From Bacteroidales bacterium (lineage in GTDB: Bacteria > Bacteroidota > Bacteroidia > Bacteroidales > Muribaculaceae), in the NCBI GenBank assembly GCA_004552725.1, contig SFNM01000068.1, positions 1 through 10,582 of the forward strand: DNA of 10,582 bases. Reading direction: 5' to 3'. The translations under genes and the position numbers were made by a program. This document shows positions 1 through 5,881 of this stretch, piece by piece (positions within the stretch are counted from its first letter, which is position 1; every line of letters starts with the position of its first letter). The notes beneath the pieces were generated by a model. It searched no databases and was not told where the DNA came from. It saw nothing but the letters and a program-made list of their open reading frames with translations.

Positions 1-1040
1 TTGAAACGTTCGTAAAATGTACAGAGGCCGTCGGTCGTATTGCCGAGCGCATCAAATGATTGGCTCTCCGTAGTTTGATTGTAATTGTATTTCATACCGC
101 TGATTGCTCCGCTCACTCCGCTAAAAATTCGCTTATTCGGTTGGTATGTGAATGAAAGTGTTGCGTTGTACGAACTGAACTTGTGGCCGTCAACGATGGA
201 TTGAGTGCGGCTGCTATTGTAGTTGTGGAAGCGGTACTCATTGTCGCTACGCATCACCGCTGACTCGTTGTTGTAGCCAGCGTAAGCCGACACGCGGTAT
301 TTGTCGAAAGAAGTGAAACCAAGCACTGAGCCGCTACCATCCACGCTTTCATAATTCCAATCACCGGTGCCTCGTGCATTAAGATAGTATCCATCAAGTT
401 CGCGCTTTAGCACAATGTTGATAATACCGGTGTTTATCCCATAACGCGACCCCGCATTGGTTATTACTTCTATTCGCGCTATCTGCTCCGGCGGAAAATT
501 GTGCAATAATTGTAATACTGCATCTTGTGGCAAGTCGGGCAGTTGGCCGTTAATCCATATTATCACCTTTTCTTTGCTCACCATCGTAAGTACTCCGCGA
601 GTTATCGACAACAAAGGCGTGTAAGCCAACACGTCCCATGCCGCATTGACTGCTTGCGCTATCGCTCCCGGTGTGAAGATGAATTTTCCCGACTCTACTC
701 GCAAGGCCTGCTGCGTCACAGATACATCCCGCAGTTCGGTGGCTTCCGCCGTGAGTAGGGCATCAATGTGGGGCGCTACTGCGTATCTGGCTTCGCCATA
801 CCCCAAACAACTGATGTTTATGTATCCCCCGAATGTACTTGGGTCGATTTGCGATAACTCAAATCGTCCGTCGGCATCGGCTATCGCTGCGTCTACCACT
901 ATGCTGTCGAGAACTGCGCCCGCTACTGCACCGGCAAGTGGTTCCATGGTGCTCGCATCCTTTATCGTGCCGGTGATTGCGGCTGTTAACCGGCTCAGAG
1001 TAAACACAATTATTGTGAAAACAACTATTACTTTTTTCAT
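1..1040 (-). CDS. TonB-dependent-receptor-like outer membrane beta-barrel protein (OMP_b-brl_3 type), partial
   Basis: The frame is open from an ATG at 1038-1040 to the left edge, giving 346 residues without a stop; the C-terminal part of the barrel is missing. Residues 1-21 (MKKVIVVFTIIVF...) look like a signal peptide. Residues about 22-100 read as a carboxypeptidase-regulatory-like fold starting ITGTIKDAST and containing DADGRFELSQI. A plug-like domain follows to about residue 217, with VLAYTPLLSI, VIIWINGQ, EQIARIEVITNAGSRYG and TGIINIVLKREL, a pattern typical of OMP_b-brl_3 receptors. After that come alternating aromatic/polar strands of a barrel. I see no STN signalling domain and no SusD gene in view. 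It is the last visible gene of the sigma-factor operon, 69 bases after the small exported protein. The family usually imports or senses ligands at the outer membrane; the ligand cannot be told here. Confidence 0.85.
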   Translation of the reverse strand, partial: MKKVIVVFTIIVFTLSRLTAAITGTIKDASTMEPLAGAVAGAVLDSIVVDAAIADADGRFELSQIDPSTFGGYINISCLGYGEARYAVAPHIDALLTAEATELRDVSVTQQALRVESGKFIFTPGAIAQAVNAAWDVLAYTPLLSITRGVLTMVSKEKVIIWINGQLPDLPQDAVLQLLHNFPPEQIARIEVITNAGSRYGINTGIINIVLKRELDGYYLNARGTGDWNYESVDGSGSVLGFTSFDKYRVSAYAGYNNESAVMRSDNEYRFHNYNSSRTQSIVDGHKFSSYNATLSFTYQPNKRIFSGVSGAISGMKYNYNQTTESQSFDALGNTTDGLCTFYERF

Positions 1041-1109
1041 TTGTGTGTAGGATTTGTGTATGCAGTTGCCGCTACAAATGTTAATTGAAGATGATGGCTG
1101 TGTGTTGCG

Positions 1110-1493
1110 CTATTCAAACGCCTTGTTGCTGCCTGAAATATACAGGTCTAAATGCCCGTCTTTTTCTTTCTTGAAGAAAATATTGATTTTTTCTGTGTTG
1201 TTTACAATTTCGAGTTGAATACTCATTGTGCCGGATTCATAACTTTCGATTACACTCGTTGCACGTTTGCGGTCTTTCTCTATCATATCGCGTATTTGCA
1301 TATACAGTTGCGGGTCGTGTTCTGCCATCAGCGAATAACTGCGCACATCGTCCTTTTGTATCATCACTATCGAATGGCCTTTCTGACGTATGTCTTCCCG
1401 GCTGAAAAGCGATAGACACGCTAAATTCGGCGTGGTTGCCATACAACTTAGGGCTATCACCATGCTGGCTATTAGGGCTATATATCGTTTCAT
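1110..1493 (-). CDS. Small exported protein of unknown function in ECF sigma locus
   Basis: This 127-residue protein begins MKRYIALIASMVIALSCMATT, a clear N-terminal signal sequence. A cysteine at residue 17 follows A-L-S, a poor lipobox because position -3 is Ala, so a soluble periplasmic or secreted product is more likely than a lipoprotein. The mature part is charged: a helical stretch near residues 58-80 (PQLYMQIRDMIEKDRKRA) is followed by beta-like segments (TMSIQLEIVNN, KINIFFKKE, LDLYISGSN). Its ATG overlaps the stop of the upstream membrane protein gene by 4 bases (ATGA, 1490-1493), so the two are probably translationally coupled. Small exported proteins are common in Bacteroidota ECF loci (for example DUF4252-like ones), but I cannot place this one in a family. 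By position it could be a periplasmic partner between receptor and anti-sigma factor; that is inference. Confidence 0.8.
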   Translation of the reverse strand: MKRYIALIASMVIALSCMATTPNLACLSLFSREDIRQKGHSIVMIQKDDVRSYSLMAEHDPQLYMQIRDMIEKDRKRATSVIESYESGTMSIQLEIVNNTEKINIFFKKEKDGHLDLYISGSNKAFE

Positions 1494-1975
1494 TTGTTTT
1501 CGTGTTTGGTATTAAACATTTGTTGTTTCTCATTTGTAATGGCTAAAGCATGCTCTACCAATTGTCGCTGACTCTCTTGCATCCGCGCTTCTGTTTGTAT
1601 TGCAAATGCTTTGGCTGCCTCGCCGGTGAGTTCTTGGCCATTTATCGACACATAATAATACTCACTTGGCGCCGATGGCGTAAACAATATCGAGGCCACA
1701 GTGATAATCGTCGCCATACATGCCGCTACTCCGCTCAATCGCAAGAGCATTCGCTTATACCGACGACGTTTAATTTCGCGTTTTTCGTTGGCCTCATTTA
1801 TCACCGACGTGATACCCATCTCAATCCTCGCTTCATTAAGTATTGGCGAAGACAATTCTGTTGTGGTCAATACCAACTCCAACTCTTTCTCGCTTTGAAG
1901 CGATAACTCGCAATTGAGGTAGGCTTGGGCCATCTGCTCAAGTTCTTTGAGGGTAAATTCATCTTTTGTCTTCAT
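1490..1975 (-). CDS. Single-pass membrane protein, probable anti-sigma factor
   Basis: The 161-residue protein has an N-terminal cytoplasmic part of about 75 residues (KELEQMAQAYLNCELSLQSE...), a basic stop-transfer stretch (KRREIKRRRYKR-like, residues 66-75), one hydrophobic segment at about 76-98 (LSGVAACMATIITVASILF), and a periplasmic tail of about 60 residues. The tail holds YYYVSINGQELTGEAAKAF and then a long charged helix ending NTKHENK. It has no signal peptide, FecR domain or HxxxCxxC zinc motif. Its position directly behind an ECF sigma gene, with an ATGA overlap at 1972-1975, together with the topology, argues for an anti-sigma factor holding the sigma factor at the inner membrane. 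The N-terminal 'AYLNCELSLQSEKELELVL' pattern resembles the short helical start of other Bacteroidota anti-sigma proteins. Function is inferred from context, not from a recognised domain. Confidence 0.75.
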   Translation of the reverse strand: MKTKDEFTLKELEQMAQAYLNCELSLQSEKELELVLTTTELSSPILNEARIEMGITSVINEANEKREIKRRRYKRMLLRLSGVAACMATIITVASILFTPSAPSEYYYVSINGQELTGEAAKAFAIQTEARMQESQRQLVEHALAITNEKQQMFNTKHENK

Positions 1976-2445
1976 CTTTCTAACTCTTTATATCGTTGGC
2001 GTAAAACTTGTCGTGCTCTACTCATATTCATTCTCACGGATTCTATACTCATCTCTAATTTTGAGGCAATTTCTTCGTATTCAAGTTCGTCGAAAGTATG
2101 CATTTCAAACACTTTGCGTTGTAATGGCGTAAGGTTTGATAGCAACAGTGGACGCAAACGTTCCACTTCATCGTATTCGATTTCTTGACCTATGTCCGTG
2201 CATTGACTTATGTCAACTGTTAACCGTCGCTGTCGCAATTTGTTGATACACACATTCTTGAGTATTGCAAACAACCTATATTTGGCTTCATCGCTATTCG
2301 CGGGTTCGCGTGCTTTTATCATACTAAAGATTGCATCTTGCACGGCATCCTCGGCTTCCATTTCATTTTGAAGAAGTCGGTATGCCACTTGGTGCAATTT
2401 TTGCTCCAAGTTGGATATGCTTTCTATTAGCGTTTTTGTTGCCAT
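1972..2445 (-). CDS. ECF-type RNA polymerase sigma-70 factor
   Basis: This 157-residue protein has the two-domain layout of an extracytoplasmic-function sigma factor. Region 2 spans about residues 10-75, with LHQVAYRLLQNEMEAEDAVQD and a region 2.3/2.4-like stretch YRLFAILKNVCINKLRQRR. Region 4 spans about residues 103-155, with LTPLQRKVFEMHTFDELEYE and the helix-turn-helix IASKLEMSIESVRMNMSRAR, which would read a -35 element. Length is slightly short but normal for the family. It is the first gene of the minus-strand operon; the next gene overlaps it by 4 bases and is probably its anti-sigma factor. The protein would direct RNA polymerase to a small regulon, probably including its own operon. 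Unlike its neighbours it has no clean TTG-N20-TAnnTTTG promoter upstream, which fits autoregulation but does not prove it. Confidence 0.92.
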   Translation of the reverse strand: MATKTLIESISNLEQKLHQVAYRLLQNEMEAEDAVQDAIFSMIKAREPANSDEAKYRLFAILKNVCINKLRQRRLTVDISQCTDIGQEIEYDEVERLRPLLLSNLTPLQRKVFEMHTFDELEYEEIASKLEMSIESVRMNMSRARQVLRQRYKELER

Positions 2446-2485
2446 ACAACAATATTACACATTTTTATCCGAAATATAACGCGAT

Positions 2486-2511
2486 TTAACACAAATAAAT
2501 AAGGGTTAACA
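2486..2511. promoter_or_regulatory. Paired TTAACA direct repeats in the sigma/TPR divergent intergenic region
   Basis: TTAACA occurs at 2486-2491 and again at 2506-2511, exactly 20 bases apart (about two helical turns). The pair lies upstream of the sigma-factor operon and upstream of the TPR promoter. Such spacing can mark a dimeric binding site or an alternative promoter. In this AT-rich stretch chance is also plausible, so this is only a candidate. Confidence 0.2.
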
Positions 2512-2561
2512 TTTAGCAACACTTTCATACTCTTCTTGCCTTGTTAATTTTATGTAATTTG

Positions 2562-2592
2562 TTGGCGGTGTGGTGCCCTTTTGCTATCTTTG
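2562..2592 (+). promoter_or_regulatory. Bacteroidota-type promoter of the TPR gene
   Basis: TTG at 2562-2564, 20 bases, then TATCTTTG at 2585-2592 matches the Bacteroides -33/-7 consensus (TTG and TAnnTTTG). Transcription would begin near 2596-2600, about 10 bases before the ATG at 2609. This rules out the upstream in-frame ATG at 2570, which lies between the two promoter elements. Confidence 0.8.
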
Positions 2593-2608
2593 CCACAAAA
2601 TTCCGCCG

Positions 2609-3451
2609 ATGAAACATTTTCTAGCCATCGTTGCACTTTTGTGCTCACATTTTTCTGCTTTTGCCTTCGCCGAAGTCGATACTCTCACCGAAGAAGACCC
2701 CTATGTTATACTTATGGGTGAAGCCGACAGCGCTATCGTCCGCCAAGATTGGATTGAAGCCGCCGCACGACTCCAAGATGCTCTTCACGTTAAGCCTAAT
2801 CATCCTTCAAACGTGTTGCTACTTAATAATTTGGCTGCTGTTTATTCCAATATGGACGAAGACTCCCTTTCGCTTGCTACTTACGACCGCGCCCTCGAAA
2901 TCGCTCCATCAATGCTCACTATTGTCACCGGTCGTGCTCGCCAACTCCTCAAAATGCGTCGCGATTACGAAGCATTCGATGCTTTCGCCCACGCTATCGA
3001 CATCGACTCCACATGTATCGAAGCACGTTTCTACCATGGTATGATGGCCCTCTACGGTGGTAATCAAGCCATTGCCGAAGCCGATTTCGCTGTCCTTCAA
3101 CGTCTGGTTCCGGGAAGCATCGACACCGCAATCGCTTACAGTTCTCTTTTCTCGCTAACCGGCCGCGACCGCGATGCAATCCCTTATCTCCGTTTCCTCA
3201 CTGAAAATGATCCTCAAGCAGAATACTTTGCCCAACTTGCCGGATGTTATCTCCAACTTGGCGATCTAAATTCTGCTTCCGATATTATCGGACGTGGGCT
3301 CGAACTTTTCCCCGATGACCCGGAATTATTCTACTATCGCGCCTGGCTCAACCGCGACCGCTACCTGATGGACGCAGCCCGCGCCGACGCACAACGTGCC
3401 ATCGAACTTGGCGCCTCACCTCAGCGAGTCGCCGCCCTCTTCGCCAACTAA
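2609..3451 (+). CDS. Exported tetratricopeptide-repeat (TPR) protein
   Basis: The protein has 280 residues. Residues 1-21 (MKHFLAIVALLCSHFSAFAF) form a signal peptide, so the product is probably periplasmic or outer-membrane associated. The rest is helical TPR-like repeats: examples are WIEAAARLQDALHVKPNHP (48-66), SLATYDRALEIAPS (88-101), YEAFDAFAHAIDIDST (120-135), the AIAEADF region (154-160), FAQLAGCYLQLGDLNSAS (207-224) and YYRAWLNRDRYLMDAARADA (242-261). TPRs bind protein partners and no catalytic domain is present. I chose the ATG at 2609 because an earlier in-frame ATG (2570) lies inside the promoter and would put non-signal residues ahead of the leader peptide. The gene stands alone, divergent from the sigma operon, and its last codons are part of a direct repeat shared with the end of mltG. 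The partner is unknown. Confidence 0.88.
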   Translation: MKHFLAIVALLCSHFSAFAFAEVDTLTEEDPYVILMGEADSAIVRQDWIEAAARLQDALHVKPNHPSNVLLLNNLAAVYSNMDEDSLSLATYDRALEIAPSMLTIVTGRARQLLKMRRDYEAFDAFAHAIDIDSTCIEARFYHGMMALYGGNQAIAEADFAVLQRLVPGSIDTAIAYSSLFSLTGRDRDAIPYLRFLTENDPQAEYFAQLAGCYLQLGDLNSASDIIGRGLELFPDDPELFYYRAWLNRDRYLMDAARADAQRAIELGASPQRVAALFAN

Positions 3452-3464
3452 CGGATGCCCCGGC
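3438..3464. repeat. Left copy of 27-bp direct repeat flanking the toxin-antitoxin module
   Basis: Positions 3438-3464 match 4085-4111 at 25 of 27 bases, with an uninterrupted 15-base core CAACTAACGGATGCC. This copy supplies the true 3' end of the TPR gene (…LFAN-stop). Read on the minus strand it also retains a copy of the mltG end (…GRGIR-stop against RRGIR-stop in the real gene). Confidence 0.85.
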
Positions 3465-3485
3465 CAAGTGCTTAACATCAACTAA

Positions 3486-3758
3486 TTACTCAAACAACTC
3501 TGAGTGAGAGCCAACACGCATTGCAAGAATGGTGTCGCTATCCTCATCAAACCAAATTAACAAAAAGTCTCCCTCAACATGGCACTCCATGCACCCTTTA
3601 TAATCACCGATTAATTTATGTGGGCGGTATTTTAATGGAATTGACTGGCCTTTTTGTAATAAGGCTAAGATTTCGGCCAATTTATCGAGTTTATTTGGTT
3701 GATTTCGATACTTTTTAATATCCTTCTTAAATTGTGAAGAATATTTTACTATTTTCAT
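3486..3758 (-). CDS. YafQ-family type II toxin (RelE/ParE superfamily mRNA interferase)
   Basis: The 90-residue length is typical of YafQ. The N-terminus (MKIVKYSSQFKKDIKKYRNQ) matches the family opening, and the middle and end carry its signature: YRPHKLIGDYKGCMECHVEGDFLLIW (residues 44-69) and RVGSHSELF (81-89). Residues matching the functional set of E. coli YafQ appear intact: H47, D52, H60, D64, H85 and F89. YafQ toxins are ribosome-dependent endoribonucleases that cut mRNA in the A site and slow growth when free of antitoxin. The gene is second in its operon and overlaps the antitoxin by 4 bases (ATGA, 3755-3758), giving coupled translation with the antitoxin made first. Its AT-rich composition differs from the flanking TPR and mltG genes, as expected for a transferred module. 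No sign of inactivation. Confidence 0.9.
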   Translation of the reverse strand: MKIVKYSSQFKKDIKKYRNQPNKLDKLAEILALLQKGQSIPLKYRPHKLIGDYKGCMECHVEGDFLLIWFDEDSDTILAMRVGSHSELFE

Positions 3759-4006
3759 AATCCCATGGATTTTAACATTGACTCACCGGAGGAAACATCA
3801 AGCACTCCCTCATACTTACCTGCTTTTGCATCATTAATGGCTTGTTGTGTTTCATTATTTGGCTGATTATATATAGCATCAAGCAGCAGACCCTCAACGT
3901 AATTGTTAAGACTCCTTCTATCGTTGTGCGCAAGTTCTTTTAACTTCTCAAGCAAAGTCGTTGGAAAACGAAACAGATGGGCTTTGCGTTCTATCAGTGT
4001 ATCCAT
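3755..4006 (-). CDS. Ribbon-helix-helix antitoxin paired with the YafQ-like toxin
   Basis: The 83-residue protein begins with an Arc/MetJ-like ribbon-helix-helix: strand HLFRFPTTL (residues 10-18), then helices LLEKLKELAHNDRRSLNNYVEGLLLDAI (18-45). The 'RRSLNNYVEGLL' turn-helix is characteristic of this fold. The C-terminal tail (ETQQAINDAKAGKYEGVLDVSSGESMLKSMGL) would wrap around and neutralise the toxin, as in RelB/DinJ-type antitoxins. The gene precedes the toxin and overlaps it by 4 bases. A consensus promoter lies 19 bases upstream of the ATG, with a perfect 7-bp inverted repeat over its -33 element that is the likely operator for autorepression. The exact antitoxin subfamily is uncertain; the pairing and fold are well supported. 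Confidence 0.87.
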   Translation of the reverse strand: MDTLIERKAHLFRFPTTLLEKLKELAHNDRRSLNNYVEGLLLDAIYNQPNNETQQAINDAKAGKYEGVLDVSSGESMLKSMGL

Positions 4007-4025
4007 AATGATATCTTTTTGATTG

Positions 4026-4056
4026 CAAAATTACATATTTTTATTTGATTATCCAA
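4026..4056 (-). promoter_or_regulatory. Promoter of the toxin-antitoxin operon
   Basis: On the minus strand, TTG (4054-4056), 20 bases, then TAATTTTG (4026-4033) matches the Bacteroides consensus exactly. The -7 box ends 19 bases before the antitoxin ATG, so the module carries its own promoter. Confidence 0.78.
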
Positions 4057-4060
4057 ATAA
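4041..4060. promoter_or_regulatory. Candidate operator: 7-bp inverted repeat over the toxin-antitoxin promoter
   Basis: TTATTTG (4041-4047) and CAAATAA (4054-4060) form a perfect 7-bp inverted repeat with a 6-base spacer. The right arm contains the -33 TTG of the operon promoter. Ribbon-helix-helix antitoxins normally repress their own operon by binding such a palindrome, so this is the likely autoregulatory site. Confidence 0.6.
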
Positions 4061-4084
4061 TAGGTATTATTTTTTTGGGGGGTA

Positions 4085-4111
4085 TCTTCGTCAACTAACG
4101 GATGCCGCGGC
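4085..4111. repeat. Right copy of 27-bp direct repeat flanking the toxin-antitoxin module
   Basis: This copy matches 3438-3464 at 25 of 27 bases. It contains the real 3' end of mltG (stop at 4095-4097, minus strand). On the plus strand it also keeps a second version of the TPR gene's end (IFVN-stop against LFAN-stop). The 15-base core CAACTAACGGATGCC is identical in both copies. Confidence 0.85.
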
Positions 4112-5108
4112 GGTTGAGTTCCTGTTGGTAGCGGCGGGCGTTCGACTGATGCTCTGCAAAGGTGGCGGCAAAATTGTGGCGGCCGGAGAAATCTTCTTTT
4201 GCACACATATACAGATAGTTGTGTTGCGGTGCCGTCAACACGGCATCAATCGTGCTACGTTCTGTCATGCGTATCGGTCCCGGTGGCAATCCTTCATATT
4301 TGTAAGTGTTATATGGCGACTCCACACTCAAGTGTTTTCCGGTGATGCGTCGTATACTAAAATCGCCTACTGCATATTTCACCGTAGGGTCGGCTTGCAA
4401 TTTCATTCCTTTGCCCAATCTATTGAGATACAACCGCGCTATCATTGGGTATTCATCAACATTTGCCGATTCTTCCTCAACAATCGATGCTACTGTAGCA
4501 ACTTCCACCGGGCTCAACCCCATGGCCTTTGCCTGCGCGCGGCGTTTATCATTCCAAAAATCATTTCTCACGCCAATAAGCGTCGTTGCAACTTTGGCCG
4601 GCGATGCAGTCCAGTAAAATTCGTATGTGTCTGGCAAAATTGCCGCCGGTAACCATCGTTCATCTTTAAATCCGTACTCGCGAGCCACGCTATCTATTGC
4701 TTGCGCTATTGATGCCGAGTCGGCTTCCAATTTTGCCGCTAACCGCGAATACACACCGCTCATCAATCGCTGTGCACTGATGTGTACACGCACCGGCGTT
4801 TGACGTCCGCACTGCACCTTCCGTGCCACGCGTAGCGACCAATCGCCTCGCTTCACCACATACGCCCCATGCGCATTGCTCTCCTCGCCGCCAAGCATCT
4901 TCCACATGCTATACACCTCGCCTCCGAACTCTTGGCCCAGCGCTGATGTCAAACTATCCTTAATCGCATCAGTTGTGGCACCCTTGGGTATATAAATCCG
5001 CGTTTCATCGCCTTCATAATGGCGCAATGGCACTAGCCAATAGCCTACAAGTATTAGCAACGCGATTAGTGCCCCGATCGTGAGATATATTTTTCTATTC
5101 CGTGTCAT
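4095..5108 (-). CDS. mltG: Endolytic murein transglycosylase MltG (YceG-like)
   Basis: The 337-residue protein has a short cytoplasmic start, one membrane anchor (about residues 7-27) and a periplasmic YceG domain. Signature motifs are AILPDTYEFYW (156-166), VATVASIVEEESANVDEY (203-220), ARLYLNRLGKGMKLQADPTVKYAVG (224-248), SPYNTYKYEGLPPGPI (264-279) and HNFAATFAEH (311-320). The first Glu after ASIV (E211) aligns with the catalytic Glu of E. coli MltG (E218). MltG cuts nascent glycan strands in the inner membrane and acts as a terminator of peptidoglycan polymerisation. Length is normal for the family. A likely -7 box (TAAATTTG, 5123-5130) lies upstream. The gene is divergent from rubrerythrin, and its last codons fall within the direct repeat flanking the toxin-antitoxin module, apparently without loss of coding. 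Confidence 0.95.
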   Translation of the reverse strand: MTRNRKIYLTIGALIALLILVGYWLVPLRHYEGDETRIYIPKGATTDAIKDSLTSALGQEFGGEVYSMWKMLGGEESNAHGAYVVKRGDWSLRVARKVQCGRQTPVRVHISAQRLMSGVYSRLAAKLEADSASIAQAIDSVAREYGFKDERWLPAAILPDTYEFYWTASPAKVATTLIGVRNDFWNDKRRAQAKAMGLSPVEVATVASIVEEESANVDEYPMIARLYLNRLGKGMKLQADPTVKYAVGDFSIRRITGKHLSVESPYNTYKYEGLPPGPIRMTERSTIDAVLTAPQHNYLYMCAKEDFSGRHNFAATFAEHQSNARRYQQELNRRGIR

Positions 5109-5122
5109 ATCAAATTTTTCTA

Positions 5123-5155
5123 CAAATTTAATACTTTTTACATAATTCTCCTCAA
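5123..5155 (-). promoter_or_regulatory. Probable promoter of mltG
   Basis: On the minus strand TAAATTTG (5123-5130) matches TAnnTTTG and lies 14 bases before the mltG ATG. A TTG at 5153-5155 is 22 bases upstream of it, two more than the spacing of the clean promoters here, so the call is weaker. Confidence 0.45.
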
Positions 5156-5196
5156 CTTCTCTCCCAAAAATTTGTTCTATAGATAAAATTATTAAG

Positions 5197-5215
5197 AAAT
5201 AGAAATTTTCTATTT
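5197..5215. promoter_or_regulatory. Perfect 9-1-9 palindrome over the rubrerythrin promoter (candidate operator)
   Basis: AAATAGAAA (5197-5205), a central T (5206) and TTTCTATTT (5207-5215) form a perfect 19-base palindrome. It covers the first two bases of the -33 TTG of the rubrerythrin promoter. The odd-centred 19-base symmetry is the layout of Fur/PerR-family sites, and peroxide or iron control of rubrerythrin is common. The base sequence is not the classical Fur or PerR box, so the regulator is unknown. Confidence 0.5.
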
Positions 5216-5244
5216 GGATTTTTAGAAAAATTCAACTAACTTTG
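5214..5244 (+). promoter_or_regulatory. Promoter of rubrerythrin gene
   Basis: TTG (5214-5216), 20 bases, then TAACTTTG (5237-5244) matches the Bacteroides consensus exactly. Transcription would start near 5250, giving a leader of roughly 27 bases before the ATG at 5278. It rules out the in-frame TTG at 5242, which is part of the -7 box. Confidence 0.82.
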
Positions 5245-5277
5245 CATCGTAAACAAAAACACTTAACAATCCGTAAT

Positions 5278-5829
5278 ATGAAAAAGAAATTCATTTGCAC
5301 TGTATGCGGTTTCGTATACGAAGGTGAACACGCTCCCGAAAAATGCCCCATGTGCGGCGTTGGCGCTGATAAATTCAAAGAAGTTGACACTACTGCTGAA
5401 CTCCAATTCGTTACCGAACACGAAATTGGTGTGGCTAAAGGTTGCGACGAACAAATGATCAAAGACCTCAACGCTCACTTCTGCGGCGAATGTACCGAAG
5501 TTGGTATGTATCTCGCTATGAGCCGTCAAGCCGACCGCGAAGGCTATCCCGAAATCGCCGAAGCATACAAACGCTACGCTTTCGAAGAAGCCGAACACGC
5601 TGCCAAATTCGCTGAACTCCTCGGCGACTGCGTTTGGGACACCAAAACCAACCTCGAAAAACGTATGGCTGCTGAAGCCGGTGCAAACGCCGACAAAATG
5701 CGCATCGCTAAACGCGCCAAAGAACTCAACCTCGACGCTATCCACGACACCGTGCACGAAATGGCTAAAGACGAAGCTCGCCACGGTCAAGGCTTCCAAG
5801 GCCTCTACCGCCGCTACTTCGGCAAATAA
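5278..5829 (+). CDS. rbr: Rubrerythrin with N-terminal rubredoxin domain (reverse-type)
   Basis: The protein has 183 residues. A rubredoxin-like iron site comes first, with CTVCG (C7, C10) and CPMCG (C23, C26). A four-helix diiron domain follows at about residues 45-180. Diiron ligand motifs are visible: ECTE (71-74), EEAEH (E104, H107) and DEARH (E166, H169). Rubrerythrins reduce hydrogen peroxide in the cytoplasm of anaerobes, with electrons passing through the rubredoxin iron. In classical rubrerythrin the rubredoxin domain is C-terminal; here the order is swapped, as in the reverse rubrerythrins known from clostridia. The ATG at 5278 is chosen because the earlier in-frame start overlaps the promoter. 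The gene is monocistronic, with its own promoter, a palindromic candidate operator and a strong terminator. Confidence 0.94.
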   Translation: MKKKFICTVCGFVYEGEHAPEKCPMCGVGADKFKEVDTTAELQFVTEHEIGVAKGCDEQMIKDLNAHFCGECTEVGMYLAMSRQADREGYPEIAEAYKRYAFEEAEHAAKFAELLGDCVWDTKTNLEKRMAAEAGANADKMRIAKRAKELNLDAIHDTVHEMAKDEARHGQGFQGLYRRYFGK

Positions 5830-5847
5830 TCCATACCGAGCAAAATC

Positions 5848-5881
5848 AAAAAGCGAAGCATCCACTTGCTTCGCTTTTTTT
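5848..5881 (+). terminator. Rho-independent terminator after rubrerythrin
   Basis: GCGAAGCA (5853-5860) pairs with TGCTTCGC (5867-5874) around a 6-base loop, preceded by five A and followed by seven T (5875-5881). The stem can extend through the A/T tracts. It starts 18 bases after the rubrerythrin stop codon. Confidence 0.9.

Noticed and set aside
1110..1493. Lipoprotein call for the small exported protein
   Set aside because: The residues before C17 are A-L-S, which lacks the usual Leu/Val/Ile at -3, so the lipobox is not convincing.
2570..2608. Upstream ATG extending the TPR protein by 13 residues
   Set aside because: It lies between the -33 and -7 elements of the promoter, so it would not be transcribed, and it would bury the signal peptide.
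4023..4652. A 209-residue plus-strand open frame over mltG
   Set aside because: It lies opposite the clearly conserved MltG domain and has Cys/Arg/Phe-rich noise composition with no family resemblance.
5242..5277. Upstream TTG start extending rubrerythrin by 12 residues
   Set aside because: The TTG is part of the TAACTTTG promoter box; the ATG at 5278 opens the normal rubredoxin domain.
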